A DNA stretch of 64,000 nt from Nemania diffusa (taxonomy: Eukaryota; Ascomycota; Sordariomycetes; Xylariales; Xylariaceae), in assembly GCA_038501195.1 (NCBI GenBank), contig JBBPUQ010000008.1:2490501-2554500 (forward strand). Direction: 5' to 3'. Both the position numbers and the translations under genes were made by a program. Shown here one piece after another: positions 37,890 through 48,990 of the stretch; position 1 is the first letter of the stretch, and every line of letters begins with the position of its first letter. The notes beneath the pieces are model-generated. The model ran no database searches. It was not told the origin of the DNA and saw nothing but the letters and a program-made list of their open reading frames with translations.

Positions 37890-38518
37890 CTAAAGCGGGC
37901 TGTCGATGATGCAGTATGTCCCCGAAGAGAATGCAATAGCGGCTTTATTGATATCTCTTGCGAGATTCTCGGGTCCTAGGTCCGGCGGATCGTTCTCGTT
38001 ACCTTTGACGTCGGGTTCTAGGGCATCCATTAACATCATCGTGCATTGGCGCCAATTAACAGATGCCTCTACATCATTAGCCACAGCTTTAATCTCTCGT
38101 CGCTGTTCGGTGATGTTTAGTATGGCCTCCGTGCCCTCACCACAAGAACTTGATTGCGCTCGAGCGGCATGGTCACTGGAACAGCCGGACAAGCCTCTGG
38201 TAAGCTTCCCACGTGAACTTCTTCCTAACTTGCCGACTACCCAAAGCCTATGTAACGGTTTGCGGTGACTACAGCGGCGACGGGCGGCAATCTTAGCTAC
38301 TCAGGACATGTTTGGTAACTGCCCACTCCCGCGATCTCGATTTGGCTAAGAGCTACGGGCAAGGAGCCCATTGCCACGAAGTCTGGCTTAGCGGTTACTA
38401 GTGTATCAGTAATATACCAACCGTCCTGAGGCTGCTTCGAAATAGGGAGAAAGGTCTCTATATATGTGAATAAGCAAGTCAGATAAATCCTGCACGCTTC
38501 TCTGTGGCGTTGGCCCAC
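37890..38518 (-). pseudogene. Two adjacent unidentified minus-strand open frames
   Basis: Two minus-strand frames, 38518-38297 and about 38192-37890, are open for 73 and 100 codons in different frames. The first contains YLTCLFTYIETFLPISK and the second ILNITEQRREIKAVANDVEA. The DNA between them has no obvious intron that would join them cleanly. The opposite strand is also open from 37906 to 38268, so part of the openness may be compositional. I recognise no domain. They may be the exons of a decayed gene or chance ORFs. Confidence 0.2.
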
Positions 38519-40903
38519 GCCCTACTATATGCTGAAGTCAAAGACGGCTTCCCTCCAGTCAGGTGCGCGCAAGGTGCAGAGGAACTAATAGACGACGAAG
38601 CAAGCCGTCTGACCTCTGCTTAGCTTCAGAGTTGAGCATGAATCCTCATCGCCAAAGGTCTGTAGGCTGCTGCTAGGGAATGCTGTAGAAGCTCAAGGGC
38701 AAGCCAACAGTCAACAGCCAATACGTGTCGAAAATGCGGGTTGCGAGACATATGAAAAATTCGAGGAATTGATAATCTCTCGCTAACCTAGAGCTGCCAT
38801 GGGGGGTGACAGCGATGGTGTCTAGGAGTTCGGTGAGCTTGGTTGGTGTCTTATCTAAGCAGTGAAGTAAAGATATACTAGAAAGTTATCTAGGCATCCA
38901 CATCCTCAAACTTCCTCGGGCTATCCAGGGCGCTGAAGCGATCATAGCATCTAAAGGATGCAGAGCAAGGAGGGAGGTAGTGCACACTATCGTGAGTGAT
39001 CATGCTGAGTATTAAAACCACACAGAGAACAACGCGAGTAAGACTTGATCGAGAAGCGCTGCTTTGCTGCAAGTTGTAGAGTCCTACGTGAAATTATTTT
39101 CCTTTTTTCCCCTTTCATTTCCATTTGTGGCATATCTTTGGGAGCGAACTGGCGAAAACACTTATCCACTCAATTGCGCTCGTCTCATTTCAGCTTCACC
39201 CGCTTCGTTTATACCTCTTCTTTCTTTCACCCTCTCATTTACTTCTCGTCGTATATATATACTATTAAATCAGTATTAGCGGCCTTATTCATCCCTGCTC
39301 ACATTTTCACTAGCACTCTCTTTGTGTGTGTTCATGTTTCGATCCTTATTGGTTGAGAAATCTTACTCTCAATGCTCTTTTACTCAATACACAAAAGGTA
39401 AAACTGCATTAACTAGCTATAATCATCAGCATAGGGCCTTACCCGTGATCGATTTGAAGGCTAACACAAGAACCGTCTTCGGTGAGCTCATGCCTATTCG
39501 GAACAAATCCTTGCCTCCATGATCCAGCCCGCTAGAAAATGCTCAATATGGATTAACGCGGTATGACTAACCTCTCCTTATCACGATGGGAGGGCAGAAG
39601 AGGGTAGCTGAAAGATTTTCGTTTGCCCGTATCTCATCCAGGTTCGGTCTAAAATAGCCGCGAAGAAGATGGAGATGTATTCATAGGTCAATCGAGCCGG
39701 GATCGCGAATGTCCGGAAGACTTCGGGTACAGGCCGCGATGGATCCTCGGCAGTAGCTATTTCTATTTGGGGGAAGAGAAGGAGAACCGATGGCTTTCCC
39801 CGGATTCCCTAATTGATTAGTCTAGTATGCTATGAAGCGACGACGGCGACAGCGACGACAGCTACAAAGTTGTGGTTAGGCGTCTTGGTAAATGTACGCT
39901 TCGAGATGTGTGGTCAAAAAGGATTTTGTGAAGCTATTATATATCTGAAAATGGAACAAATCTATCTAAACCAGGAATGACGCTTCACCCCGACTGACTC
40001 AGACCCTCTGCCCACGAATTTCCACCCTCAACGGTTGAGAACCACAGAGCACTATACTACTATTAGGAGCGGAATACGGGATGTCTTAATTCTTCGAAGG
40101 TCATATTTCTTCGAGTTAAGAACCCGAGCATTTATCGTTAGCACTTTCGTGATAGGTAGGTGCGAATTGGAGTATTTGCTATATGAAATACAAGGTGTGG
40201 AAAATTTCGGGATTGGCCGTGAGCTGGACGGTCTACTGTAGATGTAATGCGATTTAACGATCCGTAGTACTTATATAACAATAGCAATCCGATGTAGCCC
40301 GGACAACCGAAAAGTATCATGTAAAATCGGAAAACTTCTTATTGGAGCGGGGCGGGGTGATGAGTTGCACCATTAATTGACCGCAGATGATGCGAAATAA
40401 CCCCTCAGTACACCGAAGCTCTCCTAATTCTGCCGGTGTTGTAGGTACCGATTATGTGGAGCGGGTGGCCCCACGTTGCTGCTCTCGGTACCTACCTGGT
40501 AACGCTACCTGCAGCGCCGCACTAGTAGTCTCGAACCACCAGCCAATGTTGACCAGGAGCCACTGATGTGGCTCTATGCAGTCATAGGTACCAATGTCAA
40601 TTGCCCCTCCTCCGACTGCTGTACAACATACTTACACGTAAAAACTGGTCTCGCGATACTAATTCTTATACTTAGGACCAAGTTATAGGTACATCTAGTT
40701 GCCCACTATTCTCTCCCTACCCAGACATCTCAGTCTGTTCTCGCCCTCCAACTCCTACTGTATAGATAGTGCCGTACCAAGCTAAAATTGTTCCCCTTCC
40801 ACATCTTCCCATCTTCTTTCGCAAACCCCTCCTCTCTGCTTAATACCTCATCATCATTAGTCTGATCTTCTCTCTTCGTGTTCTCTCCCAATAGTGCATC
40901 AAC
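38519..40903. other. Long intergenic region upstream of fructose-bisphosphate aldolase
   Basis: No gene is supported over 2.4 kb. A T/C-rich tract spans about 39090-39350. The last 150 bases before the aldolase start are CT-rich, as in strong fungal promoters. Several gtaggtacc words occur near 40440-40500. Confidence 0.5.
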
Positions 40904-42365
40904 ATGGCCAGCCTCGGACTCAAGCCCGGCGTCATCTACGGCGAGGATGTCTACAAGGTGCGTCTCGTGTTTCCACTCGTTAATCTCTCAATGGCCTTCC
41001 CGTGATGCTCAGAGCGCCTCTAACGGGAGATGTTGTGTCTATAGCTCCTCAGCCACGCGAAGAAGACCGGTTTCGCCCTTCCCGCCGTTAACGTCACCTC
41101 TTCTTCTACCGTTATCGCCACTCTAGAGGCTGCCCGCGAAGCCAAGTCTCCTATAATACTACAGACCTCAAATGGCGGCGCCGCCTTCTTTGCCGGCAAG
41201 GCCATTCCCAACTCTAACCAGGAGGCCTCCATCGCCGGTGCCATTGGTAATTGAAACCACCTCCCTCTCCGTCCCCTCTACCTTATCATGGATTCGGCTG
41301 ACGTGACAAACCCCCATCTTTTAGCTGCCGCCCACTTCATCCGCTCTATTGCGCCTATCTACGGAATCCCCGTTATTCTACACTCAGATCACTGCGCCAA
41401 AAAGTTACTTCCCTGGCTAGATGGCATGCTCGATGCTGATGGTTCGTGTCAACAAGTTACATGAGGAGATAAACAGATAGCTAACATGGAATAGAGGCCC
41501 ATTTCAAGGCGCACGGAACTCCTCTATTTAGCAGTCACATGATTGATCTGTAAGTATACGTCTGGGGTTTTCTTTCTGCCTGTGGGTATGGTGGACATGG
41601 CCAAAGGAAACAATTCCGTTTTCGTGCTGTATCTATGCGTCGCACGCTCTACCTATTTCTAGGGCCAATTGAGAGTTTCCATAGAGTACAGAAATAGCTA
41701 ACGTGGGAGTGGGCAGTTCGGAAGAGGATCTAAAGACCAACATTGATACTACTGCTAAGTACCTCAAGAGGTCAGCAGCTGTCAACTGCTGGCTAGAGAT
41801 GGAGGTCGGTATCACCGGTGGCGAGGAAGACGGCGTTAACAACGAGGATGTCGACAACAACTCTCTATACACCCAGCCCGAAGATATCTGGGCTATCTAC
41901 GAGACTTTGAGCCCTATTTCAAAGCTGTTCAGCATCGCCGCTGGCTTCGGTAATGTTCACGGTGTCTACCAGCCCGGCAACGTCAAGCTCCGACCTGAAA
42001 TCCTAGGAAAGCACCAAGAGTTTGTCGCTGAGAAGCTCAGCCAGGCCGCGGACTCCAAGCCCGTATTCTTCGTCTTCCACGGTGGTTCTGGATCGAGCAA
42101 GGATGAGTTCAAGAAGGCCATCTCCTACGGTGTCGTCAAGGTCAACCTTGATACCGACCTCCAGTGGGCCTACCTGGTCGGCCACCGAGATTTCATTGTT
42201 AACAACATTGAATACCTGAAGACACAGGTTGGCAACCCCGAAGGCCCTGGTAAGCCCAACAAGAAGAAGTACGATCCCCGCGTTTGGGTTCGTGCTGGCG
42301 AGCAGACCATGAAAGCTCGCGTCATTGAGGCGCTTGAGGACTTCCACGCCGCTGGCAAGTTGTAA
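40904..42365 (+). CDS. fba1: Fructose-bisphosphate aldolase, class II
   Basis: Five exons: 40904-40957, 41045-41246, 41325-41441, 41495-41549 and 41717-42365. Phases match and the product is 358 residues, the normal length for the family. This cytosolic zinc enzyme reversibly splits fructose-1,6-bisphosphate into dihydroxyacetone phosphate and glyceraldehyde-3-phosphate in glycolysis and gluconeogenesis. Visible signatures are LQTSNGGAAFFAGK, the zinc/catalytic segment LHSDHCAKKLLPWLD, MEVGITGGEEDGVNNE, the phosphate-binding FHGGSGSSKDEFKKAI and VNLDTDLQWA. The intron before exon 5 is 167 bp; choosing the acceptor at 41716 gives the expected MIDLSEEDLKTN junction. A CT-rich tract precedes the ATG, in keeping with high expression. 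Confidence 0.97.
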
Positions 42366-44472
42366 AATGCATGTAGAAACGAGGCACGGTTTTCCGTGGC
42401 GTGGTAGAAGAACATTTTCATACTCAGATCAACCAGGGTAACTGTCTCAATTGAAATTCTAAAATTGTAGTTTTTTGAATGCCTTTCCCAATTTGTGTCA
42501 ATACACAGCTTGATCTATGCTTGTCAGTCTTTAGGTAGGTACTTCTCGCCGAGACCTTGTTATTAGAGTGCATATGTCGGCGAGAATGCCTACCTAGCTT
42601 AGGGAGTTAGAAAAAATAACGCAGAAATCATCGGAGTAGCAATATCCCTCATATAATTCTGAAAAGAACGCCTCTAGCTAGGAGTGTGTAAATTCACTCA
42701 CGCATCACGGGTTAAGAATACTCGGAATAACCCCTCATGGTCTACAATGCTTCATCGCACGAGGGATTAATAGTAGTTACCCGATTACTCAATTGTCAGT
42801 ATCGCACTAGCACTATGGTTATTGTAAGTAATGTATCGATCTTTATGCCTTGCGCGAATTTCAAGGGCATAATATACCTACGACGTGAAGCTTCTACACC
42901 GTGGGTACCAACCCCTTATCTTAAACAGCGATCACGCCTAATAATAGTAGCAGTTTGAATGAAAACAATGGGAGTTAGATATTAATTTGATAGTAGCTGA
43001 CTTTTAATATGATGCTTCTCTTCGTTGATGATGATCTAGCACTTCGTATGCACTGCTCAGCTGTGTTAGTAGGCTGCCTGCCCAACTTAAATTTCTGAAG
43101 CGTTTCTATGAACTAGTACCCAGAACTATGCCGATACTGATATTTTAAGGTAGTCAACTCAAAGTTCTCGCCCTAGGTTCCCTTAGCCCATATTCGATAA
43201 GTCCTAAACACAATCTCTAGCAACTCATTAAAGGCGACGGAAAAGGGGTCTGACTTTATCCGCTGTAACCTGGTACTTCATAAGCCACGAAATATTTCAG
43301 CCACCGAGATTCGCAGCTTCCATCACACATTTAACGATGCCCGCGCTGCCTTTATTGTCCTCGAGAACATGGAGGTTCATAAGGGGTCCATACAATGGCC
43401 CGAGAAAACCTGAACGTAATCTGTAAGAGTCATGCGATGGTCTTAATGTTATTTACCTTCATATGCAAGATCCGAATCACCGGTAGCTTTGACCGACTCG
43501 CCTTCAGCCCCCTGTCTCTGGGCCAGTTTCCTCTCTCTCGCCTTCCCATACCTGAACATGCTATAGCGAAACATGTTGAAGGTATTAAACTCGCCTGTAA
43601 TATGGCGCGACTTGGAGGAATCTAAGTTTATCTAATTCGAGTTAGTAGAGATATTCAAGATAGGTATTGGATTACCGAATGATTGCTGCGTCTCGTAGAA
43701 CGGGTGTAAGGTGAGGGATCTAAAGCCTAGTCCGCAATCTAGTTAGCGATGTAGATACTGCGGGACTTGAGAGCTCTAGGATGCGCGATGCCGTAAAGAA
43801 GATAATACGGCGCGGTGAGTTTATTGATTCGGGCGTTGAATGCTAATATAGAGGCCAAGTACAGATACCTAGACTGGGCAATTCAGATGATCGCTACTTC
43901 GTTTCACGATTTCACAAGGTGAAGCACTAAATTTGAAACTTGATGACGCCAATAGTGTCTTCGACCACTCAATGTATGAATGACTACACGATCTAGCATC
44001 ATTGGGGAAAATACATGATAACAGCACTTTGAGTAGCATTGCTTAGGCTTAAGAATGACTATGGTTGATATGTGTCACGTTTTTACCGCGATGCAACAAC
44101 GAGATGCAACGATACATGATCCACACCCATCAATTAGTTTCATTTGCTCAACATTTCGTGATGGGCAGGAAGGTCCGAGGTCTAGATGTCCAATGTTCAT
44201 ATGCAATTAATAGCCGAAATCCCAAAACGGGAATGGCTAGGATCCAGATACCAAGTTCACCATGTATTATAACTTAACTAGTTGATCTCAAAGGAGCAAC
44301 GAGAACCCACAGCTTCGATGAACCTGCATATATAACGATAGAGGACATTATAGAAAGTATAAGTAGGAGTGGAAGTTCGTAGGTTATACTGTCTTTTACA
44401 TCTGCTGACCTCTACACCTACCACAACTTTATGTGGCATAAGCATATACGATATCAATTAGAAAGAGTCAAG
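42366..44472. other. Intergenic region
   Basis: No gene is firmly supported. A plus-strand frame at 43201-43413 is open for 70 codons with protein-like content (CNLVLHKPRNISATEIRSF) but has no start and no recognisable domain; it may be a remnant. The 100 bases before 44473 are the likely promoter of the secreted-protein gene. Confidence 0.4.
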
Positions 44473-45111
44473 ATGAAGCTCATTCCATTCTATATGGCGA
44501 TCGCCCTCACCTCATCACAAGTCATATCAGCATCACCAAACGACCTCCCCGTCCCTCCTCTTCCGCCGTGGTACCCGCTCCAAGCATGGCAGATCAGCTC
44601 CGTGAGCACGCACAACCCGCACGCGAGCCCCTACGGCGCAAACGCCAGCAGCCTCGTCCTCACGATCTCGAGCCCGCAGGCGATCCCCGCCGTGCCGGCG
44701 CCGCACGCGTCGGGCGGCGGGTACGTGGTGTTCAGCGCAACCACGGCGCGGTGCGAGCTGCACTGGGCGGCGGACGCCCTCACGCCCTACGGGTTCAGCT
44801 CCAACAGCTGCGTCCCGGCCGCCCAGGACTACTCGAACGCGCGGTGGGCCATCACGCTCAACGAGCTACACACCGACCTCGCCGGGCCCGGCGACTACTA
44901 CTTCGGCGTCTCGCTCTCGCTATCGTACAACGCCACCATCTACGCCACGCAGGGCTACAAGCTCATGACCGGCGGCGCCAGTTTCCGGGCGAGCACGAAT
45001 CTGGAGGGCCAGTGTGGGGATGATGGGTTGTGTGAGTATAGCCTGAGGAATGACAGTTCGCCGGTTCTGCTTCAGCCGACTTTGCAGGAGTGCAAGAGCG
45101 CTTGCGGTTAA
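44473..45111 (+). CDS. Small secreted hypothetical protein, GC-rich
   Basis: A single exon encodes 212 residues. The ATG at 44473 is chosen because it puts a clean signal peptide first (MKLIPFYMAIALTSSQVISA). The mature part has a proline-rich linker (LPVPPLPPWYP), then a W/Y-rich beta-like core with N-glycosylation sequons and Cys in RCELHW and SNSCVPA. A C-terminal Cys-rich tail follows (CGDDGLCEY, CKSACG). This even spacing of Cys suggests disulphide-stabilised folding outside the cell. The coding region is about 65-70% GC, with many CCG/GCC codons, while flanks are AT-rich. It resembles in outline the secreted gene at 4100-4844, perhaps a distant relative. I cannot name a family; a role in host or substrate interaction is only inferred. 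Confidence 0.7.
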   Translation: MKLIPFYMAIALTSSQVISASPNDLPVPPLPPWYPLQAWQISSVSTHNPHASPYGANASSLVLTISSPQAIPAVPAPHASGGGYVVFSATTARCELHWAADALTPYGFSSNSCVPAAQDYSNARWAITLNELHTDLAGPGDYYFGVSLSLSYNATIYATQGYKLMTGGASFRASTNLEGQCGDDGLCEYSLRNDSSPVLLQPTLQECKSACG

Positions 45112-45865
45112 ATTTAAATGGTGTAGAGATCAACTCAGATTGTATACTATACGTTTCAAGAAGAGTTGATTTTGGTACGTGAAGCGGATACATCGCTTGA
45201 AGTAGTATTTTCACTATAAGCGTAAGCATTCATTTTGTAGTGCGTCTTTGATGATTCTCCTGTTCTTTATGTATCATAGTTCCCATAATGCCTCTCGAGT
45301 CAGAGGGGAAGTGAATGCGCAACCCGACGCTGGCGAGCGGTGTCGAGCAGTTCGTGTACAAGGAGGTAGGCGCCGCTGCGGACCAGGGGGGAGGAGGAAG
45401 TAGAGGAGAGGTTGGTGATGTTGCCGACAGCCTCCTGTCCGATCCCAGGTTCCAGCCGTAGGTTGAGATGTAACGCCGCTGATAAGGACCGCTTCTTTGC
45501 GGGTTTCATAGCCGTCTTTGCGAAGCTTTGGAATTGGGCATTCGACGGGATGCTCAGGGGCATGTCGTCGACGAGGCAAATGTGTAGATCGGATACTGTA
45601 GTGCATCGAAGAAGAGCGACGAGCTTCAAGCTAAATTATAGATAATCATATGATGATCTGGAGTCTAAAGACTATAAATGCTCTCGCGGGCGCTTGTAGA
45701 AATAGAAGCGATAGATGGCGAGAAGGCAGGCTCGGACATCTATCATTAGACTCGCTTAGACGACTAGACAATAGTATTATCGCTATGGAGAAATATGCGG
45801 ATTTGGGGTATAATTTTGTATTTGTTCTCGGTGTCTCGCCTCAGTTTTCATCCTTATATGAGGTC
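45112..45865. other. Intergenic region with possible acyltransferase remnant
   Basis: No intact gene. On the minus strand 45629-45300 is open and reads LHLNLRLEPGIGQEAVGNIT and LLVHELLDTARQRRV. This loosely recalls the region around the GN motif of BAHD-type/trichothecene acetyltransferases. There is no start codon context, no HxxxD motif and no continuation, so at most this is a fragment. Confidence 0.25.
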
Positions 45866-47210
45866 CTACTCTGGATCAAGCCCTAGATCTGCAAGTAGTT
45901 GGTTTCCACGGCTTCTAGCGCGCTCAGCCTTGACGCTCTGTGGCTGCAGCATTGATGAGTCCCCTTCGTCTTCAACATCCGCTCCATCTTCATCCTCGTC
46001 ATCCCCATTTTGTCTTTCTTTTTCGGCTTGTGCACGTTTGATCTTGCGAAGCATGACTTGATCATCATGGAAGTCCTTGATTGTAATTTCCTATTCGAAT
46101 CATTAGTATTCTGCGTATGCGAGTGACAGGTTACGACCATGGTATAGGGAACATGGTTGAGTTAAGGGTGTGGCTAGAAAAAAGGAATCGTCATACCTTA
46201 CTACAACCAGTTTGCGGGCACTTGGCCCTGTGGCCAGGCTGTGAGCGAAGAAACTGCACGATGGCTGGTCTATTAAATGTATGCTTGCATACACTGCTCG
46301 TATAAGGCTCCTCCATGATTACCATAGACAACGGGCAGAAGATGCTGAGGTGCTCCTCGGCTATGACCACTTCCTCTTCCTCCTCATCCTCTTCCTCATC
46401 GTCGCCGCCAGCATTATTGCGCGAAAACCACCGAGACGCATCCGGCAAAGGCTTGCCATCTAAGCTATGCACGGCGTCCCACCAGAGACGCTTGAAACCA
46501 ATATAGTCGTTGTCGATAGCATAGCGCTCCCCCGGGGGTTTCGTAGCATAGTCGGCAGCTGCCTTCTCCTGTTCGTTCTTGAGAATTCTAAGGGGGCCGA
46601 GGATTCCGTGTTGTGTGTTTCCCATAACAAGGTCGTCTTCCTCGCTTTTGGCTCTGCCCTCGCGCTGTTCCTGGTCCTGGTTCGCGGCGTTCGCGGTCTC
46701 GAGTTCCGCTTCGACTCTTCGTACGGTGTCTTGTATTGCTTTCCGACTATCTTCGAGTTCGACGCGCAAGTCTATGACATGGCGCACAGCACTCTCGCAG
46801 TCTGCTGTAAGCGTGGGCACCGCCTCGCGTAGGTGCATAACCGCTTCCTCTTCGGCTCGTACACGTTTCTTCGCCTGCGTGTCTTCCCCATTCTCCCCGT
46901 CTTCTCCATCCTCTTCGCTTTTGGTACGGTGCTTCTTCTTCAGTTGGTCTAGCTCGTCCTTCCTCTTCACGTAGCGGTCGTTGATGTCGCGCACGTTGTT
47001 CGTTAGTAGTGTGATGGACTGCTTCAGCTGCTCTTCGTACTTCCTCGTGTCTGCATTATTTGAGAGTTCGGCTAGTGCCCTACGAGAGGCATTGTCTAGA
47101 GGAAACGATGGAGGTTCGTAATCGGGTAATCGGGCAGCACGCCTGCTCTGCTGCGCATGTGATGGAGATGAGGGTCGTGGCCGGCCGCGATTGCGAGAGA
47201 GGAGCGGCAT
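45866..47210 (-). CDS. nse2: Nse2/Mms21-type SUMO E3 ligase (SP-RING)
   Basis: Two exons, 47210-46197 and 46090-45866, joined by a phase-0 intron, give 412 residues. The N-terminus is basic, followed by a long charged coiled-coil region (about residues 45-190) expected to pack against an SMC arm. The zf-MIZ/SP-RING domain spans about 290-350: IFCPLSMVIMEEPYTSSVC, then KHTFNRPAIVQFL, and KCPQTGC, continued in exon 2 by EITIKDFHDDQVMLRK. The intron falls just after the last zinc-ligand Cys, so the second exon is needed for a complete domain. The C-terminal tail is very acidic (DDEDEDGADVEDEGD). Family role: the Nse2 subunit of the SMC5/6 complex attaches SUMO to chromatin proteins during recombination repair in the nucleus. 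Identification rests on the SP-RING plus coiled coil. Confidence 0.85.
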
Positions 47211-48990
47211 AGCTGGCTCGCTCGAATCGAGTAAGAGGTTGAAAGGGTGACTGTTAATATGAGAATATGAGGCAATCTAACAGTTATAATCGTCAAGAAT
47301 CTAGTTTCTGTTTGTGGTGGTTGATATACCCTCGTGCTTGACAGCGCAAGTGCAGTAAAAGGCGATTCATAGAACGCGTCAATCGAATTATGTCGACGCG
47401 TTGAGGACCGCCTAATTGGGATACACAAGTTGCTCGGTATAAACAGTGTGAGATATTCTGTAGTGCTGTAAAATACCTTGGATTTTAGTGGACTTGCTAC
47501 CATAGATAGGGGGATGTAGCTGTAAGCGTAGCGCGATGGTTTGGAGCACGACCCTACGAGGCAGCATAAAGTACCTTTCTTTGAAAGTACACTGTGTACA
47601 GATTGTATCTGCTAGCAGCTACAGAGTACAGAATACCAACTGAGAACAACCCCACTCCCAACCCCACCTCCATGGTGGGACATTCTGTATTAGGTATCTA
47701 CTGCAGGCCAATGCATTGGGTTTCATCACCAACTCTTACCGTTGCTCGTGAGAAAATGATTCTCTCGCATAAGCCCATGCATACAACACATCATGGGAGG
47801 GGATTAGGTAGTATCAAGACCTAATAATAATCCTCGAAAAATTGCCCGTTGTACTGCAGCTGCGCGGCATCGTCAAAATGCAGGCTATCGGTGTTCAGAT
47901 AGTCGTAGTGGTGGTGATGAGCTTACGTTAGAGGTATGTCGCGACCAGAGCCGACCCCTCGATTAGGAAGTGCAAATACGCATAGGTATGTAATAGTCTA
48001 TAGCGTACTTGTAAAGAATCCTCTATCTAGGTAATCTAAACTTTATCGATCCGACTACCTAGGCACCTATCTGCCTTGGTAAATACCTAGTATGATACAC
48101 TATAACAGTGCATCTTATTAAATCTGTCTGCTTGCTGTCCTTCCTATACCATCAGTCATATCACCACTGAATTTCGAACACGAAGTGAATATGGTCTCGG
48201 CTCTATCGATTCTGAAAAATCAGGCTGTGTGAGAATAGATAAGTATAAGATTGGACGACATCCTCCATGCACCGTGCAGCGGGCAGAAAAAACTTCAGCA
48301 TGCATTTCGACATGGACCTATCAACTTGTGTCGAGTCCCCATCTGGTGATGATTGCCTGTCTACTCTGTATAGAATATAGTGGGTGCATACGCTAAGTGC
48401 CCTATTAGGCGCCTATTGGACGCGAGCCTGTTGCTAGCAGGGGCCGCCTAGCACGTCCACGGCCGCCAGTTCGTGCTGCATGTCATTGCAGGGAGTAATA
48501 CGATGACAAGCGCAGGCTACGCTGGAGTTGGCACGCCATGTTGCAGGCGAGCAGCGCACCACTCGGCGCTGACATCAACGCCCCCGACGCCTGGGAGAAG
48601 GAATCCGGTTTTCGTATTGGGCTGACTGTGCCCACCAGCCTGCATGACGATGGTACGCTCTTTTACCTCTCGCCGTGTCCCAACGTCATCCCCTGTAGTA
48701 TGCCATTGCTACTCTGTATGTACGTGCATATGGTTCAAAAATAAAATAAAAGAAGGATAGAGTTCGGCGGCCGGGCTGAGTAGAACATTATATACTTGTT
48801 CGTGAGCGAACCTTCTTTCGAGCCCCTTGTTTAGTTCTTGTCTTGTTCTGTACGAGTAGTGTTTAGAGAATCGCCAATTCAGACTGACATACGTACGCAG
48901 TACATACATACCTACCTGCTACACTCCCTTGTTTGTTTTTATACACTTCCTAATCCCCGGCTAATCCGAGACACCGCCACTCAATTCAAG
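47211..48990. other. Intergenic region between divergent genes
   Basis: This 1.8-kb spacer carries the promoters of the Nse2 gene (-) and the hypothetical gene (+). Around 48420-48700 there is a locally GC-rich patch containing a short open frame from 48538. Its translation (GADINAPDAWEKESG) has no recognisable domain, so I leave it uncalled. No RNA gene is seen. Confidence 0.45.

Noticed and set aside
39045..39356. Plus-strand ORF with hydrophobic residues that could be read as membrane segments
   Set aside because: The DNA is a T/C-rich tract, which forces Phe/Ser/Leu codons; no start context or homology is apparent.
48538..48744. Short plus-strand ORF in a GC-rich patch
   Set aside because: Only 68 codons, no recognisable domain, and the end runs into low-quality sequence composition.
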